Part shown: in pieces, positions 36,628 through 46,068 of the stretch | Layout: the number at the start of each line of letters is the position of its first letter | Numbering within the stretch: position 1 is the first letter of the stretch | Origin: CSP1-4 sp963777975 | GTDB taxonomy: Bacteria; Chloroflexota; Limnocylindria; Limnocylindrales; CSP1-4 | Direction: 5' to 3' | NCBI GenBank assembly: GCA_963777975.1 | Contig: CAVZSO010000013.1 | Coordinates: forward strand, 1 to 64,000 | Length of the DNA stretch: 64,000 bases | Notes under the pieces: generated by a model | Told to the model about the DNA's origin: nothing | What the model saw: only the letters and a program-made list of their open reading frames with translations | Database searches by the model: none | Position numbers and translations under genes: made by a program

Positions 36628-37485
36628 ATGCACGTTGGGTCCGAGCTTCAGGTCCTCGACGACGTCGAGGCGTTCCTGGAGCGGGCCGGCTCATTCCTCG
36701 TCGCTCGGGAGGCGCAGCACTGCCTGACGCTGGGCATCTGCAGCGACCTCCAGGCACATCCCGTGACGGTCGGCCAGCCTCCGTACCTCGCCGTCGGCAC
36801 CAGCGCCGGCGAGGTCGCGCTGACGGTCGTCTGGACGCCACCCTGGCAGGTCGTCCTCTCGGCCTGCGACGACCTCGCGCTCGTGCCCCTCGTCGCGGCC
36901 GACCTGGCCGCACAGCCGCTCGTCGGCATCAGTGGTCCGCCCGAGGTCGCGGCCGCCTTCGTCGCTGCCTGGACCGAGCGGTCCGGTCAGCCCTCGCGCC
37001 TCTTCATGCGCGAGCACGTCTACGAGCTCACGACGGTGGTGCGACCGCACGGCGTGTCAGGCGCGCTGCGGCACGCCAGGCCATCCGATCGAGATCACCT
37101 CATCGCCTGGCTGGTGGCCTTCGAGCAGGAGGCGTTCGGCGAGCGGCAGCCCCGCGATCCAGCCGCATTGGTCGATCGCAGCCTGGGCGGTGAGGGTCGA
37201 CGCTTCTACATCTGGGACGACGACGGCCCGGTCTCGATGTGCGGCGTGGGAGGTCCGACGCCACACGGCATCCGCATCGGTCCGGTCTACACGCCAGTCG
37301 GGCTTCGAGGGCGCGGCTACGCCAGTGCCTGTGTCGCGGCCGTCAGCCAGGCGCAGCTCGATGCTGGGCGTCGATCGTGCTTCCTGTTCGCGGACCAGGC
37401 CAACCGGACGTCGAACCACATCTACGAGGCGATCGGCTATCGGCCGGTCTCCGACGTCGCGATCTACCGCTTCGATCAGGGCTGA
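36628..37485 (+). CDS. GNAT-family N-acetyltransferase
   Basis: 285 residues. The N-terminal half is a divergent GNAT-like lobe (LDDVEAFLERAGSFLVAREA). The C-terminal half is the catalytic GNAT domain with the acetyl-CoA pyrophosphate loop VGLRGRGYASACVAAVS (motif A, Q/RxxGxG/A pattern) and the motif B region DQANRTSNHIYEAIGYRPVS. The acceptor substrate is unknown. It ends 12 bp from the convergent lemA stop. Confidence 0.85.
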   Translation: MHVGSELQVLDDVEAFLERAGSFLVAREAQHCLTLGICSDLQAHPVTVGQPPYLAVGTSAGEVALTVVWTPPWQVVLSACDDLALVPLVAADLAAQPLVGISGPPEVAAAFVAAWTERSGQPSRLFMREHVYELTTVVRPHGVSGALRHARPSDRDHLIAWLVAFEQEAFGERQPRDPAALVDRSLGGEGRRFYIWDDDGPVSMCGVGGPTPHGIRIGPVYTPVGLRGRGYASACVAAVSQAQLDAGRRSCFLFADQANRTSNHIYEAIGYRPVSDVAIYRFDQG

Positions 37486-37497
37486 TCCGGCGACGAC

Positions 37498-38067
37498 TCA
37501 GGTTCCGAGCGCCACGTCCGGCCGCTCGCGGTCGCCTTCGTCGGCCTTGAAGTAGGGTCGCGGCGTCCAGCCGAAGAGGCCGGCGATGAGCACGGCCGGC
37601 ATGGTCCGGATGCGCGTGTCATAGCGGTAGACCATGTCGTTGTAGAGCTCCCGCCGGTCGGCCAGCAGGCCTTCCAGACGGGCGATCTCGGCCTGCAGGG
37701 CCATCACGTTGCCGTGGCTCTTGATGTCCGGGTAGGCCTCGACGGTGGCCAGCAGGCGCTGGACGCCGAGGGTCGTGGCGGCAGCCACGGCGCCCTGGCG
37801 GTCGATCGGGTCGTCCGGTCGATAGTCGGCCCGCAGACGGGTGACATCCTCGAGGACCTCGCGCTCGAAGCCCATCAGCCCCCGCACGGCATCGACCAGG
37901 CGGGGCAGCTCGTCGTGGCGTTGCTTGAGGATGACGTCGATGTTGGCCCACGACTTGTCGATGCGCTGGCCGAGCGCGACGACGGCGTTGTAGGTCGTGA
38001 CCAGGAACACGACGATGGTGGCGACCAGGACGATGATCGCGAAGCCGGCGGCGGCACCGAAGGTCAT
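37498..38067 (-). CDS. lemA: LemA family protein
   Basis: 189 residues. An N-terminal membrane helix (FAIIVLVATIVVFLVTTYN) leads to the LemA motif YNAVVALGQRIDKSWANIDV and a long helical domain with VILKQRHDELPRLVDAVRGL and AYPDIKSHGNVMALQAEIAR. It anchors in the membrane with an exposed four-helix bundle. ATG 38067 overlaps the stop of an in-between 10-codon frame (MTDIARGALA) that itself overlaps the upstream GIDE-like stop. Either that peptide is a coupling device or LemA naturally begins at 38096 with one indel. LemA and GIDE-type proteins often pair. Confidence 0.88.
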   Translation of the reverse strand: MTFGAAAGFAIIVLVATIVVFLVTTYNAVVALGQRIDKSWANIDVILKQRHDELPRLVDAVRGLMGFEREVLEDVTRLRADYRPDDPIDRQGAVAAATTLGVQRLLATVEAYPDIKSHGNVMALQAEIARLEGLLADRRELYNDMVYRYDTRIRTMPAVLIAGLFGWTPRPYFKADEGDRERPDVALGT

Positions 38068-38092
38068 GCCAGCGCTCCGCGAGCGATGTCGG

Positions 38093-39190
38093 TCATCCGA
38101 GCACTCCCGAAAGCTGGGCGGCCATGAGCATGGCCGCGCCGATGGCGAGGATGGCACCGAGCAGGCCGACGAGCAGGGTATCCCGCTCGCGGTCGACCGC
38201 CTCGACCGGGGTTCCCGGGTAGACGACCAGCTGGCCGTCGCCCTCGGGCTGCCCGACGACGAGCTCGTCCGGCCCGATGACGAAGCGAGCCTCGGCCCGT
38301 GCCTCGGCCGCCTCCGCCTCGGTGGCGGAGAGGGTCGAGGGTCGGTCAGCGTCGGGATCGAGCTCCGGCGCCCGCGTCGGATGCCCGATGCCGAAGCCAG
38401 GGATGGCGGCGTTGCCCCAGGCCTCCTCTGGCGTCGCGGCCATGTGGCCCTCGGCTCGTGCCGCCTCGAGGTCGGCCTCCAGCTCCGGGTCATCGGCGGT
38501 CAGCGACGTCGCCAGCTCGGCCTCGAGGTCGCGATACGGCCGAGCGGCGCCGACGATGGTGACCACCTCGCCCGGTTCGAGGCGCGCCTCCGAGTACGTC
38601 CGCCCATTGCCCCTGCCGAGCCCGACGGCGAGCGTCGGGCCACCGTCATCGTCGAGCGGCACCGGCTGCTTGACGGTCAGCAGGTCGGCGATGGCGACCG
38701 CGCGGTCGACCTCGGTCAGCGTCGTCGTGGCGCCGCGATGACGACTCAGGCCGATCGGCTCGTCCCCGCCGAGGTCCGTCCGCTCCTGCCAGCGGTCGGC
38801 GACGTTCCAGTCGACGCGTCCACTCGGCACCACCCGGACGGAACCGGAGGCGTCGCGGATGCGGAAGGAGACGGCGCGCCGCTCGTCCAGGACCTTGCGT
38901 CGCGTGTCGCTGCGATCCTCGGTGATGCGCGAGCGATAGTAGACGCAGGGCACGCTCTGAAGCGGCGACATGAGCGTCACCTCCGCCGCCTCGATGGTGC
39001 CCGACAGCCGCACCTCGCCGGCCGCCAGGGAGACGATCCTCGACGTCGCGATGTCGCCCACGCGAGCCTCGTCGCGGTAGGCGACCAGGCCGCGCACGAA
39101 GAGCCACAGGCCGACGACGAGCGCGGGGATGGAGACGATGAGCCCGTCCGGGCTGGTCAGGAACGCCGACAGGTCGGTCAGGATCTGCAC
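38093..39190 (-). CDS. GIDE-domain membrane protein
   Basis: 365 residues. An N-terminal helix (GLIVSIPALVVGLWLFVRGL) is followed by the GIDE (MUL1/Hurp-like E3 ligase-associated) domain: VRLSGTIEAAEVTLMSPLQS and VPCVYYRSRITEDRSDTRRK are its diagnostic strands. A C-terminal membrane segment LLVGLLGAILAIGAAMLMAA follows an acidic linker with PDELVVGQPEGDGQLVVYPG. There is no RING domain, as in all bacterial members. Start GTG 39190 has TAGACT seven bases upstream. It forms an overlapping transcription unit with lemA. Confidence 0.75.
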   Translation of the reverse strand: MQILTDLSAFLTSPDGLIVSIPALVVGLWLFVRGLVAYRDEARVGDIATSRIVSLAAGEVRLSGTIEAAEVTLMSPLQSVPCVYYRSRITEDRSDTRRKVLDERRAVSFRIRDASGSVRVVPSGRVDWNVADRWQERTDLGGDEPIGLSRHRGATTTLTEVDRAVAIADLLTVKQPVPLDDDGGPTLAVGLGRGNGRTYSEARLEPGEVVTIVGAARPYRDLEAELATSLTADDPELEADLEAARAEGHMAATPEEAWGNAAIPGFGIGHPTRAPELDPDADRPSTLSATEAEAAEARAEARFVIGPDELVVGQPEGDGQLVVYPGTPVEAVDRERDTLLVGLLGAILAIGAAMLMAAQLSGVLG

Positions 39191-39197
39191 GAACCGG

Positions 39198-39203
39198 AGT
39201 CTA
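39198..39203 (-). promoter_or_regulatory. -10 hexamer TAGACT, leaderless start of GIDE gene
   Basis: Read on the minus strand, TAGACT ends seven bases before GTG 39190. The same hexamer, with six-base spacing, precedes the cyclase gene at 42570. Confidence 0.55.
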
Positions 39204-39375
39204 CGGGTCGCGTCCCCTCACAGACAGCCGGTCGGCGCGGTCGGCGCGATGAGGCCCGGCTGGCCGAGCGCGATCGGCAAGGGACCGAGCTTGATGCGAC
39301 ATGGATGTCGAGGGGGATCTCGCCGGCGCGCCGCCGCGCAGCGTCTCGTGCGCGGCGATGCTGCGGATTCCGGAG

Positions 39376-42300
39376 TCAGTCGCCGGCGACGCCGACCGCC
39401 AGCTCGGCGAGCTTGGCGCGGGCTCGATCGGCGGAGACGAGGTTGCCCTTGATCTCGAACAACGCGAGCCCCTCGCGGAGCGCAGCCTCCGCCTCCAACG
39501 TGCGGCCCGCGCGGCGAAGGACCTCGGCCAGGTCGAGCAGGGCATTGCCCTGTGAGTCGGGCTCGTCCGAGGTGCGGATGATGGCCAGACCCTCGCGCAC
39601 CAGCGCTTCGGCGTCATCCAGGTCGCCGCGGCGAGCCAGGATCCGGCCACGCACGAGCCGCCAGAGCGACTGGGACGAGACGTCGTCCGCCGCCGCGACC
39701 TCCTTGCTGATCCGCGTGTACTCCATCGCCTCGTCGTCGCGTTCCTGGACGGAGAGCGCATCGGCCAGGAAGGCAGCGGTGGTCGAGATGTAGTTGCGTT
39801 CGCCCATCCGCTCGAGGGTCTCGAAGTCACGCCGCAGCTCACGCTCGGCCGCGACCGGATCGTCGGCCAGCAGCTCGACGACGCCGGAGTCGATCGAGGT
39901 CAGCGCCGCCAGCATGCGCCAACCCAGCTCCTCGAGGATCGCGCGCGCGTTGCCGTAGAGGTCGCGCGCGGTCGAGAACTCGCCCTGCATCGCGCGCAGA
40001 TGAGCCAGGGCGGTCAGGATCAGGCTGTACGCCTTGCGATCGTCGCCTGCCTCGGCCAGCAGGGCCTCGGTCTGTGCGATGGCTTCCGGCACCGGTCTCG
40101 GGCCATACAGCGCGCAGATGGCCAGCGAGCCGAGGAAACGGGTCTGCAGCGAACGATCGCCGGCTCGGGATCCATGGGCGACCGTCTGGCGCGCGGCGAC
40201 CTCGGCAGCGCCATAGCGGCCGGCCGTGAAGTGGACGAGCGTCTCGAGCCGATAGGCTCGATGCAGGCCGGCTTGATCGTCGGCCGCTTCGAGGATCGGC
40301 ACTGCGGCACGGATGTCGGCCAGGATCTCGGCCTCGTCGGCGCCCTCGGTGGCGTAATGCAGGCTGACGCGGACGATGGCGGCATTCGCCTGAAGGGCCG
40401 GCAGCGCGACGATCGCGGCATCCTCCTCCGCCAGGGCCAGGACCCGGTCGGCGCCGACGAGCTCGCCGGCGTCGCCGAGCGCCTCGCCGGCCTGGATGAG
40501 CAGCTCCGCCCGTCCGGTGGTGCCGATCGGCAGCAGCATCGCCGCTCGTTGCAGGAGGTTGCCGGCGGCCGGCATGTCGCCCCGAGCGAAGGCGCGATGG
40601 CCCGCATAGCCGAGTTGCTGCGAGGCGCGCACGGCCAGCGCCCGCCCGTGGTCGTCGAGCGGGCCAAGCTCGGCACGGTTGGTCGTGGCCTGCTCGAGGT
40701 GATACCCGATGATCTCCGCCTGCTCGCCCTGGCGGACGCCGGCCTCGGCCATCGAGCCACTCCGCGAATCGCTCGTGCAGCTCCGCGCGACGGCGCTTGA
40801 GGATGCCCTGGTAGGCCTCGTCGCGGATGAGGATGTGCAGGAAGCGATAGGCGCCCTCGTCGCCGAAGCTCGAGCTCGTCGGCGTGATGAGCTGCTTGCG
40901 GGCGAGCGATCCCAGGAGGCCACTCGAGGCGACCGCTCGACTCGCTTTCGCCCAGGGCGGCGACGGCCGTCGGATAGAAGATCTCGCCCACGACCGAGGC
41001 ACGTTCGAGCGTCGCCCGCTCGTCGGGACCGAGGCGATCGAGTCGAGCCGCCAGCAGCGCGGAGATCGAAGGCGGCACCGAGATCTGGCTCAGGTCGCGG
41101 GTCGGGCACCAGCGACCAGCGACCGACTCGATGGCCCCGTCATCGATGAGCATCGAGAGCATCTGTTCGACGTAGAGCGGGTTGCCGCCGGCGGCCTGGA
41201 CGATGCGCTCCTGGGTCACGTCGTCGATCGCGGCATCGCCCAGCAGGTGCGTGATGACCTGGCCGCTCTCGGTCGCGGATAGCGGCTGGAGCGTGACGCG
41301 CCGCCCTGGCGCGGCATCGCCGCCATCCCAGTCGGGATGGTCCTCGAGCAGCTCCGGGCCGCGCGGAGCCGACGATGACGACCGGTGCCTCGATCGTATC
41401 GGCGAGGTGCGCGATGAGGTCGAGGAAGGTCTTCTCGGCCCAATGGAGGTCGTTGACGATGACGATCAGCGGCCGGCCGGCCGCGACCGTCTCGATCAAC
41501 CGGCGCGCCGCCCAGAATGTCTCTTCGACCGTGAACGCTCCAGGGGTCAGCCCGATGGCGGTCTCGAGCCGCTCCGCCACTCGGCCGTCGGCGGCGAACA
41601 TCGCCCGGATCCGCTCGCGCGCGGCCTCCGTCGGGTCCTCGTCGGTGATGCCGGCTGCCTGCCGGATCATCTCGGCCAGCGGCCAGAACGTGATGCCCTC
41701 GCCGTACGGCAGGCACCGGCTGCGCAGGATCGGCACGCCGTCGGCGCCGCGCACGAACTCCTCCAGCAGGCGCGACTTGCCGACGCCGGCTGGAGCGAAG
41801 ACCGTCACGAGCCGGGGCCGGCCATCAGCGGTCGCTTCGGCAAGGGCGGCGTTCAAGGCCGCCAGCTCGGCCCGGCGCCCGACCATCGGGGTATCCGCCC
41901 GTCGAGCGATGCCCTCCTCGCCGGACGCGCCAAGCAGCTTGTAGGCGGGCACCGTCTCGGCCTTGCCCTTGAGCGTCAGCGGCTCGACCGCCTCGACCTG
42001 GACGGCATCGCGCACCAGTCGCCAGGTCGTCTCGCCCAGCAGCACCTCGTTCGCCGGTGCGGCCTGCTCCAGGCGGGCGGCGGTATTGACCACGTCACCC
42101 GTGACCAGGCGCTGCCCGGTGGTCACCTCGCCCGAGACGACCTCGCCGGTGTTGACGCCGGTCCGGTTGGTCAGGCGGACGCCCCAGCGTGCCTCGAGGT
42201 CGGCGTTGACGACGGTCAGTGCCGCGCGCATCTGCCAGGCCGCCCGGACGGCGCGCAGGGCGTCGTCCTCGTGCAGGCGGGGCAGGCCGAAGACAGCCAT

Positions 42301-42570
42301 GATCGCGTCGCCGATGAACTTCTCGACCGTTCCGCCGTGTCGCTCGAGGACGGCCTGCATCTCGCGGAAGTAGACGTTCAGGACTTCGCGCAGGCTCTCG
42401 CTGTCGAGCCGCTCGCCGAGCGCGGTCGAGCCCTGCAGGTCGCTGAAGACGACGGTGACGGTCTTGCGGACCTCATGCGTCGGTGCTGTTGCGACGAGGG
42501 ACGTGCCGCAGAAGCCGCAGAGCCTGAATCGCTCCGGGTTCTCCTCGCCGCAGTTCGGGCACCTGACCAC
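39376..42570 (-). CDS. zinc-ribbon / cyclase / AAA-ATPase / TPR signalling protein (frameshifted)
   Basis: Corrected length about 1064 residues. Order: N-terminal zinc ribbon (CPNCGEENPERFRLCGFCG); class III cyclase domain with VTVVFSDLQGSTALGERL and HGGTVEKFIGDAIMAVFGLP; an AAA/NACHT-like ATPase with Walker A FAPAGVGKSRLLEEF and Walker B PLIVIVNDLHWAEK; then a long TPR array ending GRTLEAEAALREGLALFEIK. Three single-base errors break it, near 41365 (an extra base in a C-run after GSARP), 40945 and 40757. Start is GTG 42570 with TAGACT six bases upstream. Such proteins are large cyclase-type signal integrators; both cyclase aspartates and the Walker lysine are present. Confidence 0.85.
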
Positions 42571-42576
42571 CCGGCG

Positions 42577-42582
42577 AGTCTA
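42577..42582 (-). promoter_or_regulatory. -10 hexamer TAGACT, leaderless start of cyclase gene
   Basis: TAGACT on the minus strand ends six bases before GTG 42570, with no purine-rich ribosome site. It lies inside the CCCGGC/GCCGGG inverted repeat that follows the gene boundary. Confidence 0.55.
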
Positions 42583-42668
42583 GCCGGGTGTGGCCGGCAG
42601 GCGCGCGCAGACGCCTGGCCGGGGATCAGGCGAGGCGCCGCCGATCGAGGCGGCGCCGATCGATAGGG

Positions 42669-44021
42669 TCAGCCGCGGCCCTTGGGATCGCCGGCCGGCA
42701 GCAGGACCTTGATGATGATCTTCTTCTTGTCGTTGTCGACAGACACGACGCACGGCGGCGTGTTCGCCGGTGACGTCTTCGAGCAGTCCTGCAGGTAGGA
42801 CTCGTCAGCGCCCGACTTGGTGGCCCCGAAGCGATCGACCCAGGTGCCGGGCAGGTCGGGCTGGCTGTAGCAGACCCGGAAGGATGACTTCGGCTCGTTG
42901 TTCGTGTTCGTGAAGGTCATCGTCAGCGTCTTGGTTCCGCTGCCGGTGAAGTCCGTCGTGATGGTGTCGGTGTGCGGCGTGAAGCCCAGGGCGGTGCAGG
43001 TGATGACGCTGGTCGTGACGCCGACCGTCAGCAGGTCGCCCGCCTGAGCGGTGGCATCGAGCTGATAGACGGCGTTGAATTGCTTGCCGTTGGTCAGGCC
43101 CGTGCACGGACCGCCGGTGCAGATCTTGCCGACGTCCTGGACGTTGAAGGGCGGTGAGTCGCCCCCGACCGAGCCTGCCACGTCGCCGGCGGCATGCAAG
43201 GTGTAGTCCACGCCGGAGACGTCGATCTTCAGTGCGGTGTTGCTATCCGGGTCCCGGGCGAAGGTCGCCACGCCGTTGACCGTGGCCTCGGTCCGGTCGC
43301 CCGACAGGGTCCCGCACGGCGGCACGATCGCGCAGCCGGCGTTGTTGCCGATGGTCAGCGTCACCGTCGCCTCGACACTGGAGGCGATCGCGCCGCCGGA
43401 ACCGTCCAGCAGGACGACCTTGATCGGGTCGCCGGTGGGATCGTACGTCTCGGTCGTGATGTTGGTGTTGATCTGCGAGTCCGCCGGCTCGGCGTTACCC
43501 GCGAAGGCGAACGCGAACGTACAGGTACCAGTGACCGCGACGTCGCGATCGCTCGTCGCCACCGTCAGGATGAAGTCGTTGCCGGTGCCCTTGTAGTCAT
43601 TCGACTGCTTGGCGTTGATCGCATACCCGCTGTACGTGGCGGGCGTGCAGGGGGCCGTGGCGTCGTAGGTGAAGCTCTTGGAGCTCTGCGCCGCGATGCC
43701 CAGGTTCCGCAGCTTCAATATCGAGCCGGCGCCGCCCTCGAGGGTCGCTCCAGCGGGCAGGACCACGTTGCCGATATCCGAGAAGCCGGGATCGATGGTC
43801 CAGTTGGCCGAGCCCAGGACCGGTTGATTGGAGTCGTTCGAGATCGTCACCGTGTACGTCAGATGAGAACCGGCGGCCACGGAATCCGGCCCGATGTCGA
43901 CTCGGTATGGTTTCGTTGCCGGGGCGGCGAGCGCCGCACTCGCGAGCAGCGTCGCGACGATGGAGGCAGCCGCCAACGCGCTGACGAACTGATGCCGGAA
44001 AGTCGAACGGACGACGGACAT
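42669..44021 (-). CDS. secreted surface protein with DUF11/CARDB-like repeats
   Basis: 450 residues. Signal peptide FVSALAAASIVATLLASAAL then AAPATKPYRVD. The mature protein is beta-rich: PDSVAAGSHLTYTVTISNDS is a DUF11-like Ig repeat, and later parts (SVEATVTLTIGNNAGCAIVP; FTGSGTKTLTMTFTNTNNEP) look like further Ig-like modules. About eleven cysteines probably form disulfides. The C-terminus KKIIIKVLLPAGDPKGRG has no membrane anchor, so it is likely released. ATG 44021 has GAGGGAGAC nine bases upstream. Function unknown; adhesive or structural is plausible. Confidence 0.75.
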   Translation of the reverse strand: MSVVRSTFRHQFVSALAAASIVATLLASAALAAPATKPYRVDIGPDSVAAGSHLTYTVTISNDSNQPVLGSANWTIDPGFSDIGNVVLPAGATLEGGAGSILKLRNLGIAAQSSKSFTYDATAPCTPATYSGYAINAKQSNDYKGTGNDFILTVATSDRDVAVTGTCTFAFAFAGNAEPADSQINTNITTETYDPTGDPIKVVLLDGSGGAIASSVEATVTLTIGNNAGCAIVPPCGTLSGDRTEATVNGVATFARDPDSNTALKIDVSGVDYTLHAAGDVAGSVGGDSPPFNVQDVGKICTGGPCTGLTNGKQFNAVYQLDATAQAGDLLTVGVTTSVITCTALGFTPHTDTITTDFTGSGTKTLTMTFTNTNNEPKSSFRVCYSQPDLPGTWVDRFGATKSGADESYLQDCSKTSPANTPPCVVSVDNDKKKIIIKVLLPAGDPKGRG

Positions 44022-44156
44022 GGCGGTGTCTCCCTCGAAGACAGACAGGCTGGCCTCGACCGTAGCGCGCCACTCGGGTGGCGTCAAGGTGGGTCGGGTG
44101 CGGTGTGGTTCGGTGCAGTGTAGTCCCTGAGCGTGGAATCCGGCATTCGCCCACAA

Positions 44157-44182
44157 CCGCTGGTGCGTGTATGCACCAGCGG
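44157..44182. promoter_or_regulatory. perfect 10-bp hairpin upstream of surface protein gene
   Basis: CCGCTGGTGC and GCACCAGCGG flank the loop GTGTAT. It lies between the RDD gene end (44255) and the surface protein start (44021), on whose strand no T-run follows. A terminator for the RDD gene or an operator is possible. Confidence 0.5.
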
Positions 44183-44254
44183 ACCTCCAGGCGACCCCAA
44201 TGCCGTCCCTCGCGGGCTGGCGCGAGCAGCCCTCCAAGCAGCCCGACGTGAGCG

Positions 44255-45254
44255 CTACTGCTGCAGGTTATAGAACGCCGCGAAGATGGCGATCAGAGCA
44301 ACGAGCGCGACGAGGATGATCACGGATGATGCCGACGATGTAGGCGATCAGGCAGCCCCAGGCCAGGCCCGTGTTCTGCGGGCCGGTGGCGACCACGGCG
44401 CTGCCCGCCCATCGATCCTGCATGCCCTGCTTGGTCGGGCTCGACGCGGTCGTCACCAGCAGCACGATGTCCCAGATGATGGTGGCCAGGCCGCCCAGCC
44501 CACCAAGGAACGGCACCACGCTGAGGATGCCGAGCCCGAAGAGCGTCAGCCAACGGATGGTGATCTGACGGGCGGTCAAGGCGGCGCCGTCGAAGGCATT
44601 CCCGACCTGCATCTTGAAGACACGCTGGCCCGGCGTCGCCTTGCCTGCGCTCCGCCACGACAGGAAGAAGTACAGGTAGCTGACGATCAGGCCACCCAGG
44701 CCACCGATGATCACGGCCGGCGTGACCACGCCGAAGCGGGTCGGATCGTCGAAGTTCGGGCCGGGCACGATCGCGGCGACGATGGCGAAGATGATGCCGG
44801 CGATGATGCCGAGCAGGATGCCGTCGATGAGCAGCGCGGCGACACGCGTCACGGTAGCGGCGAAGTAGCGGCCGGGGGCGCCCGGGACCTCCGGTGTCTT
44901 TGGCGGCGCGGTCGGTGGCGGCTGCCAGGCTGCCGGAGCCGGCGGCTCGGCGGCCGCCGGGGGAGGGGCGACGGCGCCGGGTGGTGGCGGCGCGGCTGCT
45001 GCCGCGACGACGGGCGCAGCGGCCACGGCGGTGGGCTCCGGTGTGGTCGAAGGGGTGGCGTCGTACGCGGGCGCAGCCGGTGCGGCCTCGGCCGAGGTCC
45101 ACTGCGGCACGGACGGCTCGACGCTTGCCGGCGGCGCGGTCGATGGGACCTCGGGTGCTGTCGGTGGCTCGGGCGCGGCCGGCTCGGGTGCCGCGGACTC
45201 AGGGTTCGGCGCCTCAGGCTCGGGTCGGTCGCCGGTGGGCGGCATGTCGGTCAT
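44255..45254 (-). CDS. RDD-family membrane protein with Pro/Ala-rich N-terminus (frameshifted at end)
   Basis: About 332 residues after correction. The first 125 are an Ala/Pro/Glu low-complexity cytosolic tail. The RDD domain follows: RVAALLIDGILLGIIAGIIF (with the R and D), a second helix VIIGGLGGLIVSYLYFFLSW, RSAGKATPGQRVFKMQVGNA (the family GxxxGK-like signature), and WLTLFGLGILSVVPFLGGLG. An extra base at about 44324 scrambles the last helix; removing it gives IAYIVGIIVIILVALVALIA and a stop at 44255. ATG 45254 follows GGAGGGA by seven bases. The transport role is unproven. Confidence 0.8.
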
Positions 45255-45288
45255 CGGATCTCCCTCCTCCATCGCGTTCGTTGATAGG

Positions 45289-46053
45289 TTACGACGCCGC
45301 GGAACCCACGAAGTCGAGGATCCGGCGCCAGGCGTCCTCCGACGCAGCGGCGAAGTCGGTCTGTCGGCGGTCGAAGAACGAGTGCGGCGCGCCCGGGTAG
45401 GTGATCAACTCGTGTTCGGCGCCTGCCGCTTCGAGGGCGGCCTCGTACGTGGCAACGACCTCGGCCGTGATGCCCTCGTCGGCGCCGCCGAAGAGTCCCA
45501 GCACCGGCGCGCGATTCTGATCTGCCACGTCGGCCGGTGCCGGCGTGTCGTTGCGCGAACGGCCCGTTGGCCAGCCATAGAAGCCGATGGCGCCGGCGAC
45601 GTCGAGCTCGGGCATCGTCGCCGTCAGGAAGGCGAGGCGCCCGCCGAAGCAGAAGCCCATCGTGAACAGCCGCCGCGGCCCGAGAGCCTCGAGGGACGAC
45701 GCCGCGGCGGCCATGTCGGCCCGGAGGCCGGCGTACGTCGTGCGCGGGACGTGGGACATCGGCTCGAACGACGGTCCGCGGTCGTCGTCTGCCGCGGTCC
45801 GCCCGAAGTAGTCGATGGCCAGGGCGTCGATGCCCGCGCCTGCGAGACGGACAGCGAGCTCTTCGTAGTACCGATGGAGCCCGCGAACGTCGGGCAGGAT
45901 GAGCATCGCGGCCTCGGTCGGCGTGGCAGCCGCGCGGGCGCTGAAGGCGACGAACCGATTGCCATCGGCCGCCGTCAGGTGCAGGCGCTCGGCATCGACG
46001 GCGCCGCCGGCGATGGGCGGGATCGGTGGCCGGGCATCCTCGTCGAAGCACAT
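45289..46053 (-). CDS. dienelactone hydrolase family protein
   Basis: 254 residues, alpha/beta hydrolase. Triad of the dienelactone hydrolase type: nucleophile cysteine in MGFCFGGRLAF, aspartate in LFGGADEGI, histidine in PGAPHSFFDRR. LILPDVRGLHRYYEELAVRL carries the oxyanion/early motif. The cysteine nucleophile marks it as a true DLH rather than a serine esterase. It may open lactones from aromatic degradation, but no such pathway is nearby. It lies 34 bp after the RDD gene in the opposite sense of a promoter, so its own start at ATG 46053 is independent. Confidence 0.85.
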   Translation of the reverse strand: MCFDEDARPPIPPIAGGAVDAERLHLTAADGNRFVAFSARAAATPTEAAMLILPDVRGLHRYYEELAVRLAGAGIDALAIDYFGRTAADDDRGPSFEPMSHVPRTTYAGLRADMAAAASSLEALGPRRLFTMGFCFGGRLAFLTATMPELDVAGAIGFYGWPTGRSRNDTPAPADVADQNRAPVLGLFGGADEGITAEVVATYEAALEAAGAEHELITYPGAPHSFFDRRQTDFAAASEDAWRRILDFVGSAAS

Positions 46054-46068
46054 GTCGTCGACTGCCGA

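Noticed and set aside
40884..41282. Small plus-strand frame opposite the cyclase ATPase region
   Set aside because: Shadow; minus strand encodes the continuing AAA/TPR protein in corrected frame.
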